Of a DNA stretch of 64,000 nucleotides, positions 1 through 10,116 are shown in pieces; positions within the stretch are counted from its first letter, which is position 1; the number at the start of each line of letters is the position of its first letter. The stretch covers positions 124,001 to 188,000 of the forward strand of contig JBBPTG010000031.1 of NCBI GenBank assembly GCA_038093975.1. Direction: 5' to 3'. The stretch comes from Chalciporus piperatus (lineage: Eukaryota; Basidiomycota; Agaricomycetes; Boletales; Boletaceae). The notes beneath the pieces were generated by a model, which searched no databases, was not told where the DNA came from, and worked only from the letters and a program-made list of their open reading frames with translations. The translations under genes were made by a program, and so were the position numbers.

Positions 1-698
1 GAAGTGGAACCGAAATAAGCAAAACATCCACTCCGTAATTACATCCATGCAGGGAACGCATGGTGTGATTATCAGCCACTAGTATTGTGAATCACAGGAG
101 CGTCACCGCTGCCGAGTCGCTGAAAATAGGCCGTGGAAAGTCGAAGTTCTAGCCTGTGCAGTTACTTAGGGATGTGCAAGCTTGCCTATCCTGGCGGCGG
201 CGACCACCAGTACTTATCCACGTGTATGATAATGATACCACAGATCTGCTCCGCGTTCGCCAAATCAGTGGCCATTCTCCGGATCCAATACCCTTGGTCC
301 TGGGCTCCCCTGAGTTGTCAAAAACGTCGTGTGAAAGCCAAAATTGCCTGGACCCAGTGACTGGCCGGGTAAGGTGAATCAAATAGTCATTGGTCAACAA
401 GGCTGAGCGATGACCTCAACGGCCCTCCAACTACACACCCCAGGCGATGGTCCCAACAGTGGGCACGAGGTCGTTACGCAAGGGAACTGCAGGGCCATTG
501 ATGAGGGAAATACATAAGGGGGAGCAGATTCAGACTTTGGGGCAACGTGTATCCAACACGTGTAGCCGAACTTGCCAAACTTGATTGCCAACACTGGAAT
601 CTGGAAGCATATATCTTGACTTCCTTCGAAAATTTCCCTTAGAGCCAAAGTCCTCCTTTCCTCCACCGCCTTCCCTACTCTCTCTGACCGAAACAATC
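1..698. other. Upstream spacer of first BTB gene, no gene seen
   Basis: Only short overlapping open frames on both strands, none resembling a family I recognise and none with a consistent splice pattern. The last 100 bases are pyrimidine-rich (cctcctttcctccaccgcc around 650-668) and probably hold the transcription start of the BTB gene that begins at 699. Confidence 0.5.
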
Positions 699-2413
699 AT
701 GGTGAACCCCGACTCGCATGGTGTCTCCCGCGTCGTCCACCACAAGGACTACTACATCCGTGGTGGGGACATGACCGTCTTGGTCAGTCGCGTCGATGTT
801 ATCATCGTGCTCATGATCGACCACTAACTATTGTCCCCAGGTCGAAAACCACCTCTATCGCATTCACAGTTATTTCTTCGAAAGAGAGTCTCTCTTCTTC
901 CGTCAGAAACTCAACGCGAACCGTGACGGTACCAATGAGGAGCGCGGTTCCTCAGACCACGACGCCTACACCCTTGAGGATGTCAAGAGTGAGGATTTCG
1001 CACGGCTGCTTTGGGTGTTCTATAACCCGTAAGTTCCGACGATGTCGGCTACCAGCAAGTTTGATTGCTTACTACCAGTTCACACAGAAAATACTCGGAG
1101 TACGAGGCTCCTCTCGACACATGGCTCAGTATCCTCGTACTTGCCAACCGATGGACCTTCGACAGCGTCAAGGAGTTGGCGGTTCGGGAGCTCGAGAAGA
1201 TTGAAATCGAGCCTGTCGAGAAGGTTGCCATCTACCACGACAACAACATCAGCCGGCTCTACCTCATCCCATCGTACATCTCTATCTGCAAGAGGGACAA
1301 GACTCTATCCTTCAAAGAGGGTATGAAGCTTGGCATGGAGACTGTCCTACGCATCGCCGACGCTCGTGAGCGCGTGCGACTACAGGCTTCCGAGAGCGGT
1401 GTCCGCACTCCGACTTTCGAGGACTTTGACGATGGGGAAGTCGAAACTCTCATTCGTGAAATCTTCTGTCTCGGCTCTCGTCCTACTTCTCCTACTCCCC
1501 CAACTGCTCCCCCTAACGCAATTAATGGCATGGCTAACGGCGTCATCAAGCTCGGAAACCCCCCTCCCGGCAACCCTCCAAAGGCTAACGGTGCTCCTGC
1601 ACCCCGAGCTAATGGTGGGTCGGCAGCTGATACGAAACGTGCAGGGGTTGACGCTAGCGTTATCCCCTCCATCGACTCCGTCATGTCTCAGGCATCAGTA
1701 ACGCAACCAACGCAACCATCAACGGCCACACAAGAACGACCGGTGCCAGTATCTCGGGCAACAACGGCGTCCCAGGCAACACCGGCGGCTCAAACAACAC
1801 CGGCGGCTCAGGCATCACCGGCGGCTCAGGCAACACTGGCAGCTCAGGCAACACCGGCAGCTCAGGCAACAATGTCAACATCAACTCCACCCCCACCTCC
1901 GGCAGCGGACAAACCAAAGGACTCCAAAGAGACGGCCTCGCAGGAAGCAAGCAAACAGGCGGCCCCCCAGGAAGCAAGTAATGGTGCTGGGTTACTGTCC
2001 CCCAAAACTGGAGGTTTGGGTGAGCCTTCCGCTTCGGCGAGTCGCTCAGTTGTTCCGTTCTAACAGCCACTCATTGAATTTACCATAGGCGGGGGCAGAG
2101 GAAGGGGCTGGTTCTCCTGATGTTTCAATTAGCAAACCTGTTGTATCCTCGAACGAACATAGTAACGATGTGACTGACTCGAACGAAAACGAAAAAGAAA
2201 AAGGAAAGGAAAATGACGCTGAGAAAGATGATTCGACGAACAAGGACAACGAGTTGATGAGCCCGGTTGCATCCGATACTGAGGGTAGTAGAGGGGGAAA
2301 ACGAGGTATGTTCTCGCTCATTCTAGTACACCCTAGGACCATCTAATCTCTGTCCAGGCCCAAAGAACAAGAAGGGTGGTCAGTTGGGAGCTGTGCGAGG
2401 CACAAAGAAGTAA
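699..2413 (+). CDS. BTB/POZ domain protein, copy 1 (five exons)
   Basis: Agaricomycete BTB/POZ-type protein, probably a protein-interaction adaptor; no catalytic domain is visible. Exons 699-782, 841-1028, 1088-2019, 2099-2305 and 2358-2413 join in frame to 488 aa. Exon 1 gives the HHKDYYIRGGDMTVL strand-turn. Exon 2 starts VENHLYRIHSYFFERES, the usual BTB core, and ends FARLLWVFYNP. Exon 3 continues LANRWTFDSVKELAVREL, the BACK-like helical part. After about residue 180 the protein is low complexity (Pro/Ala/Gln repeats, then an acidic/Lys-rich stretch). The acceptor at 2098 was chosen because it keeps frame; a prettier TAG acceptor at 2088 would not. A second reading is possible: an intron at 1615-1691 would move translation into a Gly/Asn-rich frame that stops at 1981. 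Exons 1-3 are secure, the C-terminus is not. The scaffold matches the genes at 3146, 7750 and 12497. Confidence 0.8.
1775..1880 (+). repeat. 18-bp tandem repeat inside BTB copy 1
   Basis: About five to six imperfect copies of an 18-base unit of the form ggcggctcaggcaacacc. One frame reads as Ala/Gln/Thr/Pro repeats, another as Gly/Asn/Thr/Ser repeats, and both are open across the array. The unit is a multiple of three, so copy-number change would preserve frame. Confidence 0.8.
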
Positions 2414-3145
2414 TTCATTGATCGATCGATCGATTCTGTCGGTTCCGATCAAAGGTGGACGAAGGGTTCTGTCTCCACCGCAAAACTCCTTACCCTTAAA
2501 ATGTAGTGAAGTAACCTGGTGTTATTCTCTTCCTGATCCCCCTTTCCCCCAATACGATGCTGCTTTGCCAGCGATTTCACCGCGATAACCCTTATTCTCA
2601 TGTTGTCCTGCTCTGATCCGCGGAAGTAAAAAAACAAAGCGCCTACATCCATTTCAAAGAGTTCAGAACAGAAATTTATCGGCGGCTTGGGCTTCCTTCG
2701 CTCCCTCCGATGGAGAACGGTACCAAAATCCCTGAGGCGTGTCAACGAAATCTCCAGGATTCCGTCTCTCTGACTCAGAATCCTCACTCCCCTATCAGCG
2801 CACGTGGCGTTTCAATACAAAGCACCGGATCTTCTGAATTCTTGCTAGGGCCACGTTGCTGTGGATGGACGAGATCGGGGCTGCGCCCTTGTCCGTTTTG
2901 TCGGACGGGCGCAGGAATGACTAACGGGTGAACCAAGAAGGAAGCAAAATCCGACACGAGGTGAGTTTACCATGTCGAGCGTATTGACGATCCTCCACAG
3001 GACAAAACTTGTCCGTCAGTGTCACGCTGAACATCCCCGGATTGGTCGGTGAAAGAAGCTCGTCTGACACGTAGATAAACGCGTTGGCTCCCAGCGAGCA
3101 TTTTTTAAAACCTCTCAGACAGCCCCGACGAACGTCGTACTTGAC
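2414..3145. repeat. Segmental duplication, copy A (matches 7004-7749)
   Basis: Spacer between BTB copies 1 and 2 that is clearly homologous, same orientation, to the spacer ahead of BTB copy 3. Shared landmarks include cattgatcgatcgatcgat (about 2415), gaagtaacctggtgttattc (about 2509), aaaaacaaagcgcctacatc (about 2631) and gaggtgagtttaccat just before the downstream gene. Differences are small indels and substitutions. No coding gene is evident; the downstream end presumably holds the promoter of the BTB gene at 3146. Confidence 0.85.
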
Positions 3146-4195
3146 ATGACCATTCCTACTACGCACGGTGTTAGTCAGATGAAACGTCACCCAGACTTTT
3201 ATTTCCGAGACGGCAACGTCTCGTTTCATGTGAGTGTTTTAACTAGCTCTCTGAGAAAACGCAGGTGTTCACCGATGTCTAGGTTGAAAATACGGTCTTC
3301 CGACTCCACCGCCATTTCTTCGAGCGGGAGTCCGCATACTTTCGAGAACGATTGAGCCCTCCGACTGATGGCGGCAAATCGGAAAATGGATCAGTAGAAA
3401 ACCCTTTTATGATTCACGATGTCAAAAGTGACGAATTCGCCCAGCTCGTCTGGGTATGGTACAATCCGTGAGTATGATTGGCAGCGGAGCTTCACAGTGC
3501 GCTGAAAGAATATTCCAAGCCAATATACGTATGCCAAACAAAGCAAGGAGCAGTGGCTGACCATACTTGGCCTCGCCGTAAGGTGGCACTTCGACGGGAT
3601 AAAGCAGTTAGCAATCAGACAACTGGAGAAACTCGACCTTCCGCCCATCGAAAAAATCAGCACATACAAACGATTCGGTGTCGACCGAAGGTTGCTACTC
3701 CCGTCATACATTTCGTTGTGCAAGAGGGACTCGCTGCCTTCTCCGGACGAAGGGAAGGTACTCGGTATGGAGACCGTCCTACAGCTCGCCGCCTCTCGCG
3801 AGCGAGCGCTCGTCAGGGCTTCGGCCAGTGGGTGCGCCAGCCCCACAAGCCCAACTGTGCCCAGCGAGATATTGGAGCCCATCGTTGCGGAGCTGTTTGA
3901 TCTTGGTACCAACAGCTCGGCAAATAACTCGACGAATACTGAGACCGTCCCCGCCAAACAGCCGCACCTCAACAAGAAGGGGGAGCCTCAGGCTCACGAT
4001 CGGAAGGTTACAGAGTCCCCGCACCCTGTGAGTCAATATGATGTTTGTGGCATGGAAGGTCCGCTAACGAACATGGTCAGAAACCCGGTGAACGCGACAA
4101 CGTTGCGAATGGGGCCAACCCGAACCAGGTTTCGTATATTGGTTTTCATAGTTGCTATCGTTGGACTGATTCGAGAACAGCGGAAGCACAAGTGA
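3146..4195 (+). CDS. BTB/POZ domain protein, copy 2 (five exons)
   Basis: Paralogue of the gene at 699. Exons 3146-3229, 3283-3467, 3520-4027, 4081-4128 and 4181-4195 join in frame to 279 aa. Exon 1 is again exactly 84 nt, and the exon 2/3 junction again splits a Pro codon after a YN pair, so the exon scaffold is conserved. Exon 2 reads VENTVFRLHRHFFERES. Exon 3 carries YAKQSKEQWLTILGLAV, then LLLPSYISLCKRDSLPSP and VLGMETVLQLAASRERAL, conserved across all four plus-strand copies. The C-terminus is short and hydrophilic, ending RKHK, and lacks the long repeat tail of copy 1. Probable protein-protein interaction role, cytoplasmic or nuclear (inference). No catalytic motif. Confidence 0.87.
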
Positions 4196-4539
4196 CGGGC
4201 ACTGCGCGGCGGTGCAGCCTCGCTGCTTGCTTTACTCTCCTCCAAAGGCTGGTTCTGTAATGATTGTTATTGGGTCAATTTGGATGTCTTGATAGTGATT
4301 GAGCTCGTGAGTCTGTGATACCAGTGCCGAGGTGTTTAGCCGGCCTGTAGGAATAATGTATCATCGGGAAATAGAATCTTGTGTCGTTGGTCCTTGTTGC
4401 CGAGGTCGTACATCCCAGGGCTCTGCACGAAGACAAGGTAATACGTCGAAAGGTCTATGGGAGATTGAGATCATCACCGCGAGCTATTGTAGGTCAGTAG
4501 CTGTCCTTTATATTGACACGGCCTCACCAGCAAGTTGAA

Positions 4540-4960
4540 ATACGACCTTGATCGTGGATGTGAAATCCGTGCAAAACAGAGTTTCCACACGAGTTCTCTT
4601 GATGTCATGACTGGTGTTCGAGTCGCCGAGTCGGAGATTTCTCCAGGCCAAGAATTCCACGTCTACTCCAATTAATTGGTTTGTGCTTGCGCAAGAGGCC
4701 TCAGACTGTGGACTGGCGAGTTCCTGCCATTGAAAACTCAACTGCTGTATTGGCACGAGGGAGTAGTACCCACTGGCACGGCTCGATATCATACAACTAC
4801 TGGCAAGTCAGTGCCGGAGGTACTTATGGGAAATTTTAGTCTCCCGTAGGCAGACCGAGTCGGAATGAAGACTGTCGTTCATAGGGAAATTTATTCCTTC
4901 CAGGCTTATGGGATTGGTGTCATTGGACCCTGCCGTGTCATCGCTCCAGGTGCTGAATGG
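4540..4960 (-). pseudogene. Decayed minus-strand BTB relic
   Basis: On the minus strand, about 4890-4960 aligns with exon 2 of the intact gene at 6310-5291 (the stretch coding ATDDAEGSSDNNPIRL), and about 4590-4690 aligns with exon 3 (aaccaattaattggagtaga and attcttggcctgg match the other minus-strand copies). No frame stays open and the intervening sequence is scrambled. I read this as an old broken copy; whether it is transcribed cannot be seen. A further weak match near 4330-4440 may be part of the same debris. Confidence 0.55.
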
Positions 4961-5290
4961 CACTTAAACCCATCAATCAATCAATCAATCAAAGCAACAA
5001 CAACAACAAGAGGCTACCGCTACCTAACCTGGTATGCAGGTTTGTGCAGCACGTACTCGAAAATTTCGGATTGCTGTATTCCAGTCTTGGCTCTATCACT
5101 GAAGGGTAATCAGCCAACCAGTCTTCTGACTCGGAGACATGTTCTCGAGCCACTTCGCGAAATGTTAGGCTTTTGGTCACACACTTGTATGCAATGACGT
5201 GTCGCAGTCGGCCTAATTCCACTCGACCAAGAAAACTTGATATCTCTTTTTAATGTGATACATCTTGCCCAGACCGGCCCCCACTTTGAA

Positions 5291-6310
5291 CTACTCCCAC
5301 CAGTCATCATGATGGACGACCGAGGCGACCTCTCCCTGGTTGGACTCAAGTTCCAGGTCTGTACAGCAGGTGTACGGCAGGTGTGCAACTGGATAGAGAT
5401 TACAGATGACTTTGACTTACCATAAGTCTGTAACACAGGATTCTGCCCGCCATCTAATGGTGTTGTGTTCGTTTTCGAGTCTGTAGGGTAGGTATGCAAC
5501 TGAAATACGATTAAAGATGACTTTGACTTACCAGAAATCTGTAAAACGCGTTCTATCGCGAACGCGAAGTCCACCGTTTTTGCGTCTCGGATACCTGAGA
5601 CGATACAAGTTTCTGACCAGTGTGATTTCCCGTTTCCAGAACGAGTACTGCTGCCCATTACAAGACTTTCTCGGATGGCAGCCACTTTCAATGCCAACTC
5701 TAGACCTAGAGTTTCTACATCCTCCATTCCCAGTGGTTCAGTCCGTTTGGCCAGTTCATTGAGTCCAGGAAACACCCATGGCTGAATGTCATATCGGAAA
5801 GCGAGTGCCACCTTCTCAACTGCAGGTTTCGGGACTTTTTCGTATGGCATCTTCCCGATCGCAAACTGGTGTATATCCCTGCAGTCCCACATATGCGCCA
5901 GCTTAACAACCAGAAACCACTCTTCGAATGATGAAGACGGCTCCGTCAACGGAATTTTGCTGTAAGTGCTGGAGGCAAGAATGTAAATACTGATAGATCC
6001 ATGAAAATAAGTGTACTCGCCCCGTGAACAATACTTGGAGAAAGCGTTTGAATTCCGCTTTTTTCACCCCCTCTAGACGAATGGGATTGTTGTCGCTTGA
6101 CCCTTCTGCGTCATCGGTCGCAGGGAGAGAGAACATGTCTCGGAAGATTTGACATTGTGACTCAAGTGTTTGACGAGGCACTCGAAACAGACAATTTTCC
6201 ACCTAGACCAACGCTCTAACGCTCAACATAGCTTGCCCAGGCGTGGATATACGTACCTGGAACGTCGCCATAGTCATATAAAACTGGTCGTCTCTTGTCA
6301 CGTCGCTCAT
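5291..6310 (-). CDS. BTB/POZ domain protein, minus-strand subfamily (intact)
   Basis: Five exons on the minus strand: 6310-6257, 6202-6021, 5959-5532, 5480-5421 and 5358-5291, 792 nt, 263 aa. Exon 1 reads MSDVTRDDQFYMTMATFQ. Exon 2 begins VENCLFRVPRQ and carries QIFRDMFSLPATDDAEGSS and FKRFLQVLFTG, a BTB core distinct from the plus-strand subfamily. Exon 3 gives FEEWFLVVKLAHMWDCRDI and VEKVALAFRYDIQPW. The second intron (6020-5960) must start with GC rather than GT to keep frame; the sister gene at 11004 has GT at the homologous site. Introns 3 and 4 begin with the same 17 bases and look duplicated, which created the 60-nt exon 4. Left unspliced, the region stays open much further, so an intron-retained isoform is possible. 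Function is likely protein interaction; no enzymatic motif. Confidence 0.8.
5395..5545 (-). repeat. Duplicated exon-end/intron-start module
   Basis: Two near-identical blocks on the minus strand, beginning just before 5532 and just before 5421: a similar exon end (acagatttctg / acagacttatg), then the shared intron start gtaagtcaaagtcatct. The copies are about 111 bases apart and enclose the 60-nt exon of the BTB gene. Confidence 0.8.
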
Positions 6311-6404
6311 CCTGGGTTGTAGTCCTGGGAACTTGCAAAACGGGAGAAAGCTGATTCAAGTTGTCTGCAAGATACAGCAATCCGATGGTTCGGGGCACGT
6401 GTTC

Positions 6405-6525
6405 ATCGCACATTGGAGCCTGGGCAGAGATTAGATGGTTCCTAGGGTGTGCCAGAAGGAGCGAGAACATACCTCGTTTGACCCCTCTACCACCCTCTGT
6501 ATTAGCGACGGCTTGCCTCATAGAC
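6405..6525 (-). pseudogene. Inverted fragment of a plus-type BTB 3' end
   Basis: Read on the minus strand, this matches the exon 4/intron 4 border of BTB copy 1 (2270-2360): an exon remnant reading NTEGGRGVKR against DTEGSRGGKR, then the donor gtatgttctcgctc-like stretch and the ccctaggaaccatctaatct intron body up to the acceptor. It lies inverted relative to its source family and has no surrounding coding exons. A rearrangement scrap, not a gene. Confidence 0.75.
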
Positions 6526-6545
6526 GGTCTGGTCACCAGACTAGT

Positions 6546-6990
6546 GCTACCCCAGGTGAGTCACAAGGGTATTATCACGTTGAACCGTCCGCAGACTACC
6601 TGCCTGTTTAGTAGCTGATTTGTATGAGCAATCGGCAAGGTGACTCGGATAATGTGACCACAGTGTGGACCTACAAATGTCTTACTACTGACACCCGCGA
6701 CTGGGAAAGGAGACGCTGATCAATTTATACATAGGAAGTCAGCACAATGATGAGATGCAGTGGCACAGGGTGCGTAAGCCTGTTTGTTTTTCTTTCGGTC
6801 TCATCATGATACAGCAACTGTGGGCTACCGCACGGAGTTTGTGCTCCTATCGGGGTACGAAAGATTAAACCACAGGAACCAAGCAGAAATGAACGGCGAG
6901 AATGTTCCGAAGGGAGTCAGGAGCGTTCTTAACCCAAGTAGTAAGGTTGGGAAACGAGGCTTGCACAACCTGGGATATTTGCCTCGCTTT
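6546..6990. repeat. Left arm of a large imperfect inverted repeat
   Basis: Reverse-complement homologous to 11100-11620. Landmarks: gtattatcacgttgaaccgt (about 6569), gcctgtttagtagctga (about 6602), gagcaatcggcaaggtga (about 6629), tgtggacctacaaatgtctt (about 6664), then a longer, less conserved stretch to about 6990. A piece of the same element (cccagtaagacatttgtagg) recurs at about 9182. No coding content recognised. Confidence 0.8.
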
Positions 6991-7003
6991 AGTTAATACC
7001 AGT

Positions 7004-7749
7004 TCATTGATTGATCGATCGATGTCCCGTGCGGTTGTGGACGAAGCCTTACCCTTAGAATTTAGTGAAGTAACCTGGTGTTATTCTCTTCCTTCCCCCC
7101 CCTTCCCCCCAATATTTACGACGCTGCTTTGCCGGCGATTTCACGGCGATAACCCCGTTGCAGCCTTGTTCTCATGTTGTCCTACTCTGATCTGCGGAAG
7201 TAAAAAAACAAAGCGCCTACATCCATTTCAAAGAGTTCAGAACAGAAATGTATCGGCGGCTTGGGCTTCCTTCGCTCCCTCCGATGGAGAACGGTACCAA
7301 AATCCAGCAACGAAATCTTCAGGATTCCGTCACTCTGACTCAGAATCCTCGGTACTCAGTCCGGCCCTATCAGCGCACGTGGCGTGTCAATACAAAGCAC
7401 CGGATCTTCTGAATTCTTGCCACGATAAGAAAGGTGTAGGTCCACGTTGCCGTGGATGGACGAGATCGGCGCCCTTGTCCGAGGTTTACCTATTTGTCGG
7501 ACGGGCGCAGGAATGACTCATGGGTGAACCAAGAAGGAAGCAAAATCCGACACGAGGTGAGTTTACCATTTCGAGCGTGTCGATGATCCTCCACGGGACA
7601 AAACTTGTCTGTCAGTGTCACGCTGAACATCCCCGGATTCGTCGGTGAAAGAAGGTCGTCTGACATGTAGATAAACGCGTTCGTTCCCAGAAAACGCTCC
7701 CAACCTATATCTTCGTCCGAGCTGAAAGTCCCCTCGAATCTCCTCGAAC
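7004..7749. repeat. Segmental duplication, copy B (matches 2414-3145)
   Basis: Same-orientation copy of the 2414-3145 spacer, ending immediately before the next plus-strand BTB gene. It carries a few insertions relative to copy A, for example ggtactcagtccggc near 7349. Presumably it includes the promoter of the gene at 7750. Confidence 0.85.
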
Positions 7750-8791
7750 ATGACCATTGAAGGCGTTAACATCGTCAAACACCACCCCCTGTATTACCTT
7801 ACAGATGGCAACGTCTGTTTCGTGGTATGTTCTTTGTATTCGTCCGAGAATTGTGCAATTCAGTGTCGTCTAGGTCGAGGATACAATTTTTCGTTTACAC
7901 AAGTACTTCTTCGACCGCGAGTCGAAGTTCTTTCAAAAGCTCTTTTCTGAGGGCGACGGTGACAGGACGAAGCCGTTGCCTCAGTACCGGCTGGACTCTG
8001 TGACAGTGGAAGAATTCGATAGTCTGTGTTACGTATGGTACAATCCGTGAGTAGTGAGATGAATGGAGTCACATTCCGATGTCCACTGACGACGTACCCA
8101 GTCGATACACCCACGCCCGCCATGGGAAAGACGTTTGGGTAACTGTATTACGGCTAGCGACGGAATGGGGATTCGATGAAATTAGGGGGCTGGCCATTCG
8201 CCAGATACATAGGGCTAATCTCGAGCCCGTCGAGAGGATTCAAATATACAAGAAGTATAAAGTCGACGAGCAACTTCTGCTCCCGTCGTACTTGGCCCTT
8301 TGCAACAGCCCCGCTCTTCCCTCTCCCGCGGACGCAGAAAAACTCACCATGGAAACCATTCTAAGGATAGCGTCCGCCCGTGAAAAGGCACTCTTCGCTT
8401 CTTCCAGTGGGACACCGAGGAGCGCGGGCAGAGCCTCTGATGATGTCATTGTACAAATCATCGGAGAGGTGTTTGGCTTGACCCCCCACAGGAATGAGAA
8501 AAACGGACCTGGGGAGGGTCAAGTGGCAAACACCATTGCGGATGTCATTACTCTGAAAGATCCTGCCAAGAACTTGAAGAAACTCGGGAATGGCCAGACG
8601 GTGAGTCGCTCACTTTGCCCGAGTCCACCACCCAACTCACTCACTCTGACGTGCAGGAGTCTGAGCGTGGGCACGGAAACGACAATGTTACCAACCCAAA
8701 AAACGTGAAGGTTTCGTTTACGATCCATTTTCCTTTGTGTGCTTCTAACCTCATCTGAACGCAGGGCCCGGGGAAGAACACTCAAGGTTGA
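7750..8791 (+). CDS. BTB/POZ domain protein, copy 3 (five exons)
   Basis: Exons 7750-7824, 7874-8046, 8102-8600, 8657-8704 and 8765-8791 join in frame to 273 aa. The intron positions and phases equal those of copy 2, and the fourth exon is again exactly 48 nt. Exon 1 reads YYLTDGNVCFV, exon 2 VEDTIFRLHKYFFDRES, exon 3 VWVTVLRLATEWGFDEI, LLLPSYLALCNSPALPSP and METILRIASAREKALF. The C-terminus is short and polar (GPGKNTQG). Upstream is a duplicated copy of the spacer that precedes copy 2, so the unit spacer-plus-gene was duplicated. Function inferred only as a BTB-type interaction module. Confidence 0.87.
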
Positions 8792-9099
8792 CTCACTTCG
8801 AGTTCGCGCAACATTCGCACTGCCGTATATTGAGAGTTGAATATTCGTGAATCTTATGATCGATACACGCCGCATTTTTGTCTCCTGATGGTAGAAGTTG
8901 GATTGTACATTCATTTTTCTTGTGAAAGGGCACCACTTTGTACTCCCAAATGAAGTGTTTTTTGAAGTATGACAACAGAGTCTCAGAATCGATGGTAAAA
9001 GGTATTGGACTTGGATGACGTTAGATGCTGGATATGTTTTGGCATCCCGGCGAACTCGTCATTCTGATCATATACAAGGGTATCGCGGAGTTTGGTCCC

Positions 9100-9731
9100 G
9101 ATCCTTGTCAGTGCCGGCGGTTGGGAGAAAGCATATGTATACTACAGATCGACCAGCACCACCATCCCCATCCACCGGTATCCCAGTAAGACATTTGTAG
9201 GTACCACTGCTGTGGACAGCTGTGGACACTACCCCAAGGCCAAGAATATCCACGACCTCTCCTACTCCAATTGGTTTGCCTCTTAATGCAGGGGAGCGCC
9301 TCCATGGCTCGATACCATGCTGAAAAGCCAGTTCCACCTTCTCGAGCGCAGGTATGGAAGTTCAAGTTCGTACGGAACCTGGTCGAGTGCATTTGCATAG
9401 TTTATTGCAGTCTCACATACGTGTCAGCTTTCACGACGGCAATCCACGACTCAAGAACTGGGGAGGGCTCTAGAGGGTCATCGAGAGGGTGACTAGAGAC
9501 CGTAATGTAAACGGACACCGTGACTGGCTGCAACATCAGTATGATCCACTCGAGGAAGCACTTGAATTCACCTTTCTTGAAGGCTTCTGGAATTGAGATT
9601 AGCTCCTTCAGTGTCATCACTCGCAGGAAGTGACACACGTCTCGAAAGACCTTGGACTGGGACCCCATCCATCGACGAGGGCCTCGAGACAGACAGTCTT
9701 TCAACTTTGTCGCCGCTGCAGCCAATATCAA
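9100..9731 (-). pseudogene. Minus-strand BTB pseudogene
   Basis: Three pieces in correct order on the minus strand match the family of 6310-5291. About 9690-9540 gives SQSKVFRDV and KGEFKCFLEW (exon 2). About 9480-9420 gives LESWIAVVKA (exon 3 start). About 9335-9230 gives VELAFQHGIEPW followed by GKPIGVGEVVDILGL. The frames differ between pieces, the LAHMW helix is lost, and no complete reading frame can be built with plausible introns. Immediately to its left is a fragment of the dispersed repeat shared with 6546-6990 and 11100-11620. An unrelated-looking open frame at 9950-9738 upstream shows no BTB signature. Confidence 0.7.
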
Positions 9732-10116
9732 TGTACATTACGTGCCTGAAACTTCGTCAGGGCTAGGCTCGTGTAGGACTACTACTAGTATTACCTCTCG
9801 CTTTGGCATACTGAGTTCCCTTATCACCAGATCCCAGCAGTCAGAAGAGTATGTACTACTCAACTGGTTATCTTGAGGAAACAGCAACCTGAGAGTTTTG
9901 AGCACGTTGCTGAGTTCAACTTCGCGAAACATTCTGAGGTGTATATGCATCTCCTGCGGCTTCTACCTTCTCGGTCTGTCTTTATTTCGTAGCCCATCAG
10001 TTAAGGATCAGGATACATTGTACGCTATGGGGCGCAATTTGGGTGATGCCAGGTAAAGTAATGCCAGTGTCGGGGGATACCATGATGAAGACAATAGGAG
10101 TCATGGTCGGAACACA

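Noticed and set aside
1065..2063. 332-codon plus-strand open frame as a stand-alone gene
   Set aside because: It lacks an ATG at its start and is exon 3 of the BTB gene that begins at 699.
9738..9950. Upstream exon of the minus-strand BTB pseudogene
   Set aside because: The open frame shows none of the FYM-x-FATFQ first-exon signature of that subfamily.
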